Positions 1 through 5,743 of a stretch of DNA of 64,000 nt are shown here, one piece after another. Location of the stretch: contig NZ_GL397067.1 of the NCBI RefSeq assembly GCF_000146325.1, positions 561,747 through 625,746 of the forward strand, written 5' to 3'. This stretch comes from Pediococcus acidilactici DSM 20284 (lineage in GTDB: Bacteria; Bacillota; Bacilli; Lactobacillales; Lactobacillaceae). The position numbers and the translations under genes were made by a program. Under the pieces are notes generated by a model. It worked only from the letters and a program-made list of their open reading frames with translations, was not told the origin of the DNA and made no database searches. Each line of letters opens with the position of its first letter. The stretch's first letter is position 1.

Positions 1-513
1 AACTGCATTTTTACGCGTAGGTTTTCCAACTGTTATCCCAAATAACGGCACCGTAAATTTAGGAAGGTTTAGCAAATCGCGTACGGTTGTTAAATCGTTG
101 CGAATTCCGCCAATATAGCAGATTCCTAAGTCTAAAGACTCTGCGGCAACTGCCAGATTTTCCCCCGCAATGGCGGTATCCACAATCGCTACCGTTAGCG
201 CCTCCATGTTTTTAATTCCGGCTAAGTCTAGACCCTGTTGTTGCAAGATTTGGGATTGCCGATACAGATCTGCCACGAACACAAAAAAGGCTCCGCTTTG
301 CTTTACGTAGGCAGCACTCTTTGAAATTTCAGCAAGCTGTCCCCGGATGGACGGATCCGTCACGTCAATAATCGAGGTAGCTTGTACAAAGTTCGACGAA
401 GCACCCGCATGCGCAGCAATTATCAGTTGTTCCTTAACCTCATCCGTAAGTGATGTGTCCGCAAAATTTCTTACAGAGATATGTTTTTTTATTAATTCAA
501 TTACGTCTTCCAA
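1..513 (-). CDS. NADPH-dependent nitroreductase/flavin oxidoreductase (NfsA/Frp type), 3' part missing
   Basis: FMN-dependent, oxygen-insensitive nitroreductase that uses NAD(P)H to reduce nitro compounds, quinones or flavins in the cytosol. The 171 visible codons carry the family's N-terminal hallmarks in order: a SVRNFAD-like FMN-phosphate motif near residue 13, the ASSNFVQA motif near 39, ISKSAAYV near 64, FFVFVAD, and the AAESLDLGICYIGGIRN motif near 130. The protein runs off the left edge of the window; the family is usually about 245 residues, so roughly 75 are missing. The start is a TTG, chosen because GAGGG lies 7 nt upstream (521-525) and no in-frame ATG is available. Subfamily assignment is by motif pattern only; the exact substrate is unknown. 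Confidence 0.85.
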   Translation of the reverse strand, partial: MEDVIELIKKHISVRNFADTSLTDEVKEQLIIAAHAGASSNFVQATSIIDVTDPSIRGQLAEISKSAAYVKQSGAFFVFVADLYRQSQILQQQGLDLAGIKNMEALTVAIVDTAIAGENLAVAAESLDLGICYIGGIRNDLTTVRDLLNLPKFTVPLFGITVGKPTRKNAV

Positions 514-612
514 TAGCTTTCCCTCAATCCATGCTTACTATTTGTCAATAAAAAACAACAATCCATTATAGCACTACCCTTTCAAAAAAATATACCCAAT
601 CTTATAAGACAC

Positions 613-660
613 AAAAAACCTGATGATTAAAAGTGTTCGTGACTACTCTTAATCATCAGG
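613..660 (-). terminator. Intrinsic terminator of the KGG-repeat gene
   Basis: Inverted repeat CCTGATGATTAA (619-630) / TTAATCATCAGG (649-660) with a run of six A on its left, which reads as a U-tract on the minus strand. It follows the stop of the stress-protein gene by about 65 bp. Confidence 0.8.
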
Positions 661-724
661 TCTGGATTGTAGAAAAAAACTTGTATTTTTTTAAAAATGT
701 TTTATACTAAATGCAAGATTATAA

Positions 725-1102
725 TTAATCGTCGTCGGAGTTAGCTCTTCCACCTTTTTTACCAATTTCTTGGTAAAAGTCCTTGCCATGGGATTTGGAA
801 GTTGCTTCTCCGCCTTTTTTTCCATTTTTTTGGTAGAATTCTTCATCATGAGCTTCTGAAGTTGCTTCTCCGCCCTTTTCGCCGATGTCTTGGTAGAAAT
901 CCTTGTCGTGAGTTTCGGAAGTTGCTTCCCCGCCTTTTTCACCAATGTCTTGGTAGAAATCCTTGTCATGCGAGTCTGCAGTTGCTTCGCCACCCTTTTT
1001 ACCAATGTCTTGGTAGAAATCCTTGTCGTGTGATTTAGCGGTTGCTTCTCCGCCCTTCTTGCCTGCTTCTTCCCGAGTCATCTTTTCTTCTTCTTTAGCC
1101 AT
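725..1102 (-). CDS. KGG-repeat general stress protein (GsiB-like, LEA/hydrophilin type)
   Basis: A 125-residue, very hydrophilic, Gly/Lys/Glu/Asp-rich cytosolic protein. The KGG motif occurs six times at an exact 20-residue period (KKGG or EKGG near residues 15, 35, 55, 75, 95, 115), each followed by EAT and a HDKDFYQ-like segment. This is the KGG stress-protein family of Bacillus GsiB, related to plant group-1 LEA proteins, which are thought to protect against desiccation, glucose starvation, acid or heat; the exact mechanism is not established. There is no signal peptide, membrane segment or cysteine. AAGGAGG (1111-1117) sits 8 nt before the ATG. It is monocistronic with its own terminator. 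The internal 60-bp DNA repeat keeps other frames open as well, so overlapping frames in the region are artefacts. Confidence 0.9.
   Translation of the reverse strand: MAKEEEKMTREEAGKKGGEATAKSHDKDFYQDIGKKGGEATADSHDKDFYQDIGEKGGEATSETHDKDFYQDIGEKGGEATSEAHDEEFYQKNGKKGGEATSKSHGKDFYQEIGKKGGRANSDDD
735..1075 (-). repeat. 60-bp tandem repeat inside the KGG stress gene
   Basis: About five and a half imperfect copies of a 60-bp unit encoding the 20-residue KGG repeat. The segment gttgcttcyccgcc recurs every 60 bp. Tandem coding repeats of this kind can change copy number by slippage or unequal recombination. Confidence 0.85.
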
Positions 1103-1447
1103 GTTTCATTCCTCCTTGAGTTAGTTTTTTTCTACGAGTGTTATGTTAAATGCTTTTTAAAGCGATTACAAATTTAACGCTTGCAGATGCTCAGAAAAAA
1201 ATAGTTAGGAAAATGATAGTTTCTTACAGGTTGCTAAACCAGTTGAGATACCAGTATTTTTGGACAAGCTACACCCATTTTAATTGAACGAATTTGGGAT
1301 CGCTCGTTAAAAATTGGGGCATCCTACCTATATTTTGCATAATTAGCTATCATTTTATTTGCTTAATATATTTTGCCTATTAATTTATCACGTCAGTCCG
1401 ATACATGGCCGGCGTGTGCACATATAAAATTTTAAATTTACTAGACA

Positions 1448-1470
1448 AGTCCACATTTGTGGGCTTTTTT
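1448..1470 (+). terminator. Orphan intrinsic terminator
   Basis: AGTCCACA / TGTGGGCT stem (one G-U pair) with a two-base loop, followed by six T. No plus-strand ORF ends upstream, so it either closes a non-coding RNA or is a relic. Confidence 0.65.
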
Positions 1471-1539
1471 ATATTGGTAACATAAGAAATAATTAATCAA
1501 AATCAGTTAACTTTTCTTTTTTTATTTATTATTTGCTTG

Positions 1540-1545
1540 TATAAT
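1540..1545 (+). promoter_or_regulatory. -10 box (TATAAT) for the HdeD-like gene
   Basis: Perfect TATAAT preceded by TTG, in a T-rich tract. No good -35 hexamer is visible at 16-18 bp. It would give a transcript with a leader of about 140 nt. Confidence 0.5.
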
Positions 1546-1694
1546 ACGGTTAAAATTAAATCAAGAACCATCAGTCTAAAAGGTAATGGATCCGATATAA
1601 AGTTTATTCTGGTAGTAATTTTTATATCCTTATCTACTCGATGACCAACAATCTGACGTCTATAAAAGCTGTACATTATTGGGAGGAATTTTAC

Positions 1695-2204
1695 ATGAAT
1701 AAGTTATTAGACAGATTTGATCCATTCATGTTTGTCGTCGGAATCTTAAGCATTTTCGTTGCGGTTATTTCTCTAAGAAATCCTCTAGCAACCTTTAGTG
1801 CGGTAGTCGTTATTGCGGCAATTACCGCGATTTTGTCCGGGATTTACAAATTAACCGTCCTTAGAAATGCTTTAGAAAACTCTGGATGGGTGGTTTTTAA
1901 CGCGGTTATTGATATTGTTATCGGGATTTTAATGTTGTTTAACGGAAAATTTGGAATTTTGTTTGTCGCAATTTCGTTTGCAATTATGTTTTTGATGGAT
2001 TCGGTAATATCATTGTGGCTCTCTAACGTTATTAAATTAGTTAACGAAAAGTATTTTATGGTTGACGTTATTTTATCCGTAATTGGTATTATTTTGGGCG
2101 TTCTTTTATTAATTTATCCAGCCTTTTCAATCCTATCAATCTATTACCTAGTAGGATTATTCTTTATGATTACTGGGATTGGTGCGATTATTCATTCGAT
2201 TTAA
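1695..2204 (+). CDS. HdeD/DUF308-family integral membrane protein
   Basis: Small, very hydrophobic membrane protein of 169 residues with about five to six predicted helices and short charged loops, the pattern of the DUF308/HdeD family. The E. coli founder member is linked to acid resistance; function in lactobacilli is unknown. The start is set at the ATG at 1695 because GGGAGG (1681-1686) lies 8 nt upstream; an in-frame ATG at 1641 has no ribosome binding site. The next gene, a SemiSWEET transporter, lies 122 bp downstream on the same strand with no terminator between, so the two are probably co-transcribed, separated by a structured RNA element. A role in membrane or pH stress is inference from family and neighbours. 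Confidence 0.75.
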   Translation: MNKLLDRFDPFMFVVGILSIFVAVISLRNPLATFSAVVVIAAITAILSGIYKLTVLRNALENSGWVVFNAVIDIVIGILMLFNGKFGILFVAISFAIMFLMDSVISLWLSNVIKLVNEKYFMVDVILSVIGIILGVLLLIYPAFSILSIYYLVGLFFMITGIGAIIHSI

Positions 2205-2229
2205 TTTGCTATTTAAATTAAATCGCCTT

Positions 2230-2272
2230 TCCCGCTCTGGTGACCGGACACAGTTCGATTCTGTGTGCGGGA
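2230..2272 (+). ncRNA. Compact three-way-junction RNA element with a tRNA-like T-arm
   Basis: In 43 nt the sequence forms three stems with almost no unpaired bases: P1 TCCCGC (2230-2235) / GCGGGA (2267-2272), P2 CTGG (2237-2240) / CCGG (2244-2247) with loop TGA, and P3 ACACAG (2248-2253) / CTGTGT (2261-2266) with loop TTCGATT. P3 and its loop match a tRNA T-arm (G53-C61 closing pair, TTCGATT loop), and P1 resembles an acceptor stem. There is no anticodon arm and no CCA. It lies between two co-directional genes, upstream of a second small hairpin that overlaps the SemiSWEET ribosome binding site (2295-2315). It could be a cis-regulatory element, a processing site or a shrunken tRNA relic. I recognise no named family. 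Confidence 0.45.
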
Positions 2273-2294
2273 ATAAGTCCAAAAATTGATGACT

Positions 2295-2315
2295 CTAAAA
2301 GCTAAGTTGTTTTAG
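2295..2315 (+). promoter_or_regulatory. Hairpin overlapping the SemiSWEET Shine-Dalgarno
   Basis: CTAAAA (2295-2300) / TTTTAG (2310-2315) can pair. The right arm includes the first two bases of the AGGAG ribosome binding site (2314-2318). Weak, but well placed to modulate translation. Confidence 0.3.
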
Positions 2316-2326
2316 GAGATGATTTC

Positions 2327-2593
2327 TTGCAAGAAGAAACTAAAGTTATTCGAATTATTGGCCGGATGGCTTCCGTACTCTCCGTATTGATGTACGTTTC
2401 ATACATCCCCCAAATAATCTCCAATATGCATGGTGATTACGGGAATCCTATCCAACCGCTAGTTGCTGGGATTAACTGCACCGTTTGGACAATATACGGT
2501 TATTTCAAGGCTGAGCGCGACTGGCCAATTATTGTAGCCAACGTCCCGGGGATCTTTCTTGGATTCTTTACGTTCTATACAGCATTGCATTAA
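2327..2593 (+). CDS. SemiSWEET-type PQ-loop sugar transporter
   Basis: 88-residue membrane protein with three predicted helices. The PQ-loop signature YIPQI lies in the first helix near residues 26-30, and a conserved INCTVW segment lies in the second. Bacterial SemiSWEETs are half-size relatives of eukaryotic SWEETs that dimerise and move sugars such as sucrose or glucose down their gradient. The start is a TTG at 2327, since AGGAG (2314-2318) lies 8 nt upstream and the nearby ATG (2319) is out of frame. It is followed by a strong terminator. The upstream structured RNA suggests post-transcriptional control, which is inference. The transported sugar cannot be read from the sequence. Confidence 0.85.
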   Translation: MQEETKVIRIIGRMASVLSVLMYVSYIPQIISNMHGDYGNPIQPLVAGINCTVWTIYGYFKAERDWPIIVANVPGIFLGFFTFYTALH

Positions 2594-2619
2594 TTCTTAA
2601 ATATTTTATCGGTTAAATA

Positions 2620-2661
2620 AAAAAGTGACTAATCCCCAGTGGTGGTATTAGTCACTTTTTT
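2620..2661. terminator. Bidirectional terminator
   Basis: AAGTGACTAAT (2623-2633) / ATTAGTCACTT (2647-2657) flanked by A-run and T-run. It serves the SemiSWEET gene and, in the other direction, the carbonic anhydrase gene. Confidence 0.85.
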
Positions 2662-2761
2662 ATGATTACCTCATTCCGTTTTGAATGATCCACTTAACAA
2701 TTATTGGCGATAAAGCTAATGTAAGTACTTAGTAATCGATAAACTAGCTCCTGGGGCTTTC

Positions 2762-3400
2762 TTAAAGTTCGTACTTCTCGATGCTCCGACCATTCAAATT
2801 TTGTAGCGCTCGATTATTAGGTGCGTCAAATACGGAGGTATATCTGTTGAGTTGTTGCAAGTCAATCGTTAGCGCATTTTCAAATACCAACCATTCCACC
2901 CCCTCGGTCAACGGAGGGGTCGTCAGGGAACCGATGTACCGAAAAAGATTCCCGTCTTGGGGGATTAACTCCTCTAAAATTAGCGGCTGGGTCACCGCTC
3001 CGTCCTCCATAGCATCTAATATCTTCTCAAACACTTCATTTTTAGGACCTATTTTAAATGTAACGCTAACCACCAGTGGTTGTTCCAAGCTACCATAATG
3101 GACAAAGTGCGCTTCTAAAACTCGTGACTCGGCTTCACCTTCAAAACGATGTTCTGCCGGATGGTGAAAATGGACCTCCATTAATTGAAAGCGACGTCGG
3201 TCAGACTTAATTTCCCCATTAGCCGTCAAAGACAGGTTATTAAGGTTGTTATGTACCTCCGTAGCGACGTACGGTTTGGTTCTACTAATTACTTGGTTTT
3301 GTTTGCCTTCTAACCCGGCTTTTTCAATCAAGATTGGTGATTGTGTCATCCGGTCTTCTTTTTCCCACTGGTCTTGGTGATTATAATTTAATTTTCGCAT
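2762..3400 (-). CDS. Alpha-class carbonic anhydrase
   Basis: Zinc enzyme for CO2/bicarbonate interconversion. It shows QSPI near residue 20, then EVHFHHPAEH, whose two histidines (about 77 and 79 from the chosen start) are the first two zinc ligands. EAHFVH follows with the third ligand near 98, and then the substrate-pocket segment YIGSLTTPPLTEGVEW and a C-terminal NNRALQNLNGR. Length is 212 residues, typical of the bacterial catalytic domain. Many alpha enzymes are exported; this one has no signal peptide, so it probably works in the cytosol, supplying bicarbonate or buffering. The start is the ATG at 3400 because AGAAGGG precedes it; a TTG six codons upstream overlaps that site. Monocistronic. 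Confidence 0.92.
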   Translation of the reverse strand: MRKLNYNHQDQWEKEDRMTQSPILIEKAGLEGKQNQVISRTKPYVATEVHNNLNNLSLTANGEIKSDRRRFQLMEVHFHHPAEHRFEGEAESRVLEAHFVHYGSLEQPLVVSVTFKIGPKNEVFEKILDAMEDGAVTQPLILEELIPQDGNLFRYIGSLTTPPLTEGVEWLVFENALTIDLQQLNRYTSVFDAPNNRALQNLNGRSIEKYEL

Positions 3401-3804
3401 CGTTAATCCCTTCTTCAAATCAATTGCACGGCGCTATTTTTTGGTAATTAAAAGGGAGAATTGCTCCCCCACTTTTAATTTAGCTTAATGCTATCAATTG
3501 TAATAATCGACTACAAACAACCAAAAAGCCGATTTGGTTAAAATCACCAAATCGGCTGAGATATTTCTTGATATTGAGCTATTCAAAAATTGCTGTACTT
3601 GTTAGCGTTGCGTTGCATTATCAACCTCTTAGTCACTTAGCCAGGCTACCAGATCATCGAGGTCGCCGATCACGAAAATTAAAGTACTAATTTCTTCATC
3701 TTAGCGAAAAGCTACGGAAAAATCGTTGAACACGCACTCAGTAAGCTGATTTATTAATTACATATTTTTCTGATTATTAAGCCTGAAATGGGAAATTTTA
3801 CAAT
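3401..3804. other. 404-bp intergenic region with two inverted repeats
   Basis: No gene seen. It holds an imperfect hairpin AATTAAAAG..GGGAG / CTCCC..CTTTTAATT (3446-3480) upstream of the carbonic anhydrase gene and the terminator at 3523-3557. The 240 bp between that terminator and the lactate oxidase stop is AT-rich and has no ORF. Confidence 0.6.
3523..3557 (-). terminator. Intrinsic terminator, probably of lactate oxidase
   Basis: Perfect 12-bp stem AGCCGATTTGGT (3527-3538) / ACCAAATCGGCT (3546-3557) with AAAAA on the left, a U-tract on the minus strand. Confidence 0.8.
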
Positions 3805-4914
3805 CTAATATTTGATATTCAACAAACTATTATTTTTAACGTCTTCAATTGTCTTCGTCCCTGCTAGTTGCATAACAATCTCCAATTCATGGTTTAGGTG
3901 TTCGAATACCGACTGCACTCCCTTAGCTCCGCCTAAAGCTAATCCGTAAATTACTGGACGGCCTAAAGCAACTAAATCTGCTCCGCTGGCCAAAGCTTTA
4001 AACACATCCGAACCCCGGCGCACGCCGCTATCAAAGATGATTGGTACTTGTTTGTTAACCGCGGTAGCAATGTCTTCTAGGACGTCAAAAGAAGCGGGTC
4101 CCCCATTTAATTGGCGGCCCCCATGGTTGGATACGTAAATTCCGGCAGCTCCAGCATCGATTGCTCGAATGGCATCTTCAGGAGTTTGAATTCCCTTAAC
4201 GATTACCGGTAAATTCGTATAATCAGCAATTCGCTTAACATCTTCCGGCCGAATGTTTTGCGCGGCAGAAGCATATATCTCTTCAATTCCTTTTCCCTGA
4301 CCGTTTCCTTCAGAAAACTTAATTAAGTTCGCCATTGGCAAAGGGAACGTGAATTTATTTTTTATGTCAGCTTCCCGATATCCGTCCACGGTGGCGTCAA
4401 CCGTCAAAATAATTGCCTTAACGTTAGCCTTTTTTGCTTCATCTAACAGACTCTCGTTAAAATTCCAATCCTTGCTCATGTACAGCTGGAAAAATTGGGG
4501 AGCGTCTCCGCCAGCGGCAGCAGTTTCGGCAATAGATACTGATGAATAGGTACTTTGCGCCATTAGTCCACCAACGGCTGCAAGCCCGCGCGCAGTATCC
4601 TTTTCTCCTTGAGAATGTGCTAGCCCCTGGGCAGCAGCTGGAGCCATCATTACCGGAGTATTCAAAGGAATTCCAAAAATTTCAGTGTTTAGCTCTGGCT
4701 TTTCAATCCCGCTTAAGGCCTTTGGAGCAATTTGTCGGTGATGAAACGCCATTCTATTTTGTTTAAGGGTCCACTCATCTTCAGAGCCACCAGCAATGTA
4801 ACCAAATCCACCTGCTGGAATTATCTCCTCAGCCTGTTTTTCTAAGGATTCCAAATTCAAAATATCTATTTTTTCTTCCCGATCACTTTGTTCATAACCA
4901 TTAATCATTGTCAT
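3805..4914 (-). CDS. lctO: FMN-dependent L-lactate oxidase
   Basis: Oxidises L-lactate with O2 to pyruvate and H2O2 in the cytosol. A 369-residue TIM-barrel flavoenzyme of the alpha-hydroxy acid oxidase family. Counterparts of the catalytic residues known from Aerococcus lactate oxidase are in place: Y39 (FGYIAGG), Y145 (QLYMSKD), D173 (TVDATVDG), K240 (VIVKGIQ), and the base H264 with R267 in SNHGGRQL. FMN-phosphate motifs DSGVRRG and ALGRPV follow. It starts at the first ATG with GGGGGGAAG 5 nt upstream. Its peroxide product gives a reason for the catalase gene about 7.5 kb away. Other 2-hydroxy acids as substrate cannot be ruled out. Monocistronic, with a terminator near 3523. Confidence 0.9.
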   Translation of the reverse strand: MTMINGYEQSDREEKIDILNLESLEKQAEEIIPAGGFGYIAGGSEDEWTLKQNRMAFHHRQIAPKALSGIEKPELNTEIFGIPLNTPVMMAPAAAQGLAHSQGEKDTARGLAAVGGLMAQSTYSSVSIAETAAAGGDAPQFFQLYMSKDWNFNESLLDEAKKANVKAIILTVDATVDGYREADIKNKFTFPLPMANLIKFSEGNGQGKGIEEIYASAAQNIRPEDVKRIADYTNLPVIVKGIQTPEDAIRAIDAGAAGIYVSNHGGRQLNGGPASFDVLEDIATAVNKQVPIIFDSGVRRGSDVFKALASGADLVALGRPVIYGLALGGAKGVQSVFEHLNHELEIVMQLAGTKTIEDVKNNSLLNIKY

Positions 4915-5131
4915 GGTATCTTCCCCCCGATTAAAAATCTAACTATTCTAAAATGGCTTCATAACAAAGAATACGCTAATAATTCATTGCCGTTGTCATT
5001 TCACTTACTTATTGTAAGTAGATTGACGGTTAAATGCAAGTGTCAATTTGATATTGATCTCCTAACCATATTTTTTAGGCAAAAATCGGAGTGATAACCC
5101 TATAACATAGCACTTAAACGTGTGTAACACG

Positions 5132-5153
5132 ATCACACCTGTAATCGTGTGAT
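5132..5153. promoter_or_regulatory. Operator-like inverted repeat upstream of lactate oxidase
   Basis: ATCACAC (5132-5138), 8-bp spacer, GTGTGAT (5147-5153), with an overlapping CACGAT/ATCGTG pairing. It lies about 220 bp upstream of the lactate oxidase start. The binding protein is unknown. Confidence 0.3.
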
Positions 5154-5203
5154 TGCGATGACATTAAATTTCATTACTATGCAAAACAATTTCCTTTTTA
5201 GAC

Positions 5204-5242
5204 AAAAAAATAGAAATGCCGATATATCGACATTTCTATTTC
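5204..5242 (-). terminator. Terminator of tRNA-Ser
   Basis: Near-perfect palindrome AAATAGAAATG..CGATATATCG..CATTTCTATTT with seven A on the left, i.e. a U-tract on the minus strand. Confidence 0.8.
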
Positions 5243-5271
5243 TCGTATATTGCTCTAATGGTACCTATAAA

Positions 5272-5358
5272 GGAGAGTACAGGATTTGAACCTGCGCGCC
5301 GGTATTAACCGGTTCGCCGGATTTCGAGTCCGGTGCATTACCACTCTGCCAACTCTCC
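5272..5358 (-). tRNA. tRNA-Ser(CGA)
   Basis: Minus-strand cloverleaf of 87 nt with acceptor stem GGAGAGT/ACTCTCC, a D-arm, and an anticodon stem CCGGA/TCCGG enclosing loop CTCGAAA (anticodon CGA, reading UCG). A long serine-type variable arm follows (GAACCGGTTAATACCGGC), then a T-arm CAGG-TTCAAAT-CCTG. The 3' CCA is not encoded; the acceptor is followed by TTT, so the base at the discriminator position is T. It is transcribed alone from the promoter at 5371-5399. Confidence 0.95.
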
Positions 5359-5370
5359 ATAACAGCATTT

Positions 5371-5399
5371 ATTATATCAGATGAATTATTAACCCGCAA
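5371..5399 (-). promoter_or_regulatory. Promoter of tRNA-Ser
   Basis: On the minus strand TTGCGG (5394-5399), 17-bp spacer, TATAAT (5371-5376), about 12 bp before the tRNA 5' end. Confidence 0.75.
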
Positions 5400-5684
5400 C
5401 ACCAATCAAGTATTTTTTTTAATTTTATCATGAACTTTACCCACGAATAATAACACCCTTTTAATTATTTTAAAATCGCTTAATTCTAGTTAATTAAACT
5501 CTTTAGCGGTTTCAGCAAATTAATATAACCGCACCTCCTTCTTTAAGTGAAATTAGCTAATCTTTATGCCTATATAAAGTTTATTTAGTACTATTTTTAA
5601 AACATTTTACCGAATAACGTAAATATAGCACTCCTAAAATATCCGTTATCGAAAACATTTTTCGTTGATTAAGCATTTATCGTG

Positions 5685-5690
5685 TATAAT
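5685..5690 (+). promoter_or_regulatory. -10 box (TATAAT) of the Mga-type regulator
   Basis: TGTATAAT about 40 bp before the start region. No consensus -35 is seen. A short palindrome CGAAAA-CATT-TTTTCG lies just upstream (5650-5663). Confidence 0.5.
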
Positions 5691-5743
5691 TATATGTAAC
5701 AGTAAATATTAAGGAGGAGCTAACCATAGATTCTACCAAATTA

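Larger units (their letters stand above)
1103..1694. other. 592-bp intergenic region with a stand-alone terminator and one promoter
   Basis: No protein gene is visible. The region holds the divergent upstream region of the KGG gene (left), a plus-strand hairpin terminator at 1448-1470 that no ORF explains, and a promoter near 1540 followed by a leader of about 140 nt before the HdeD-like gene. The leader contains an inverted repeat, GATATAAA (1594-1601) / TTTATATC (1621-1628). Confidence 0.6.
4915..5271. other. 357-bp intergenic region upstream of lactate oxidase
   Basis: No gene seen. It holds an operator-like inverted repeat (5132-5153) and, at its right end, the tRNA-Ser terminator. Confidence 0.6.
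5359..5743. other. 385-bp intergenic region between tRNA-Ser and the Mga-type regulator
   Basis: No convincing gene. It holds the tRNA-Ser promoter, the promoter region of the regulator, and an orphan ribosome-binding-like sequence AAGGAGGTGC on the minus strand (5531-5540) that is not followed by a usable ORF. Confidence 0.55.

Noticed and set aside
691-1038. Overlapping ORFs on both strands within the KGG repeat gene
   Set aside because: They arise from the 60-bp repeat with no stop codons in other frames. No ribosome binding sites, and strongly basic or Cys/Arg-rich nonsense composition.
2230-2272. A complete tRNA gene
   Set aside because: T-arm and acceptor-like stem are present, but there is no D-arm or anticodon arm, and the 5' base is T; reported instead as a structured RNA candidate.
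3558-3804. Decayed gene between the terminator and lactate oxidase
   Set aside because: No frame of useful length and no recognisable protein similarity on either strand.
4888-5094. 68-codon plus-strand frame upstream of lactate oxidase
   Set aside because: No ribosome binding site, and it overlaps the lactate oxidase start on the opposite strand; not supported.
5359-5545. Mini-ORFs after the orphan AAGGAGGTGC on the minus strand (for example a 12-codon frame starting GTG near 5440)
   Set aside because: Very short, wrong spacing to the strongest ribosome binding sequence, and no terminator or conservation evidence.
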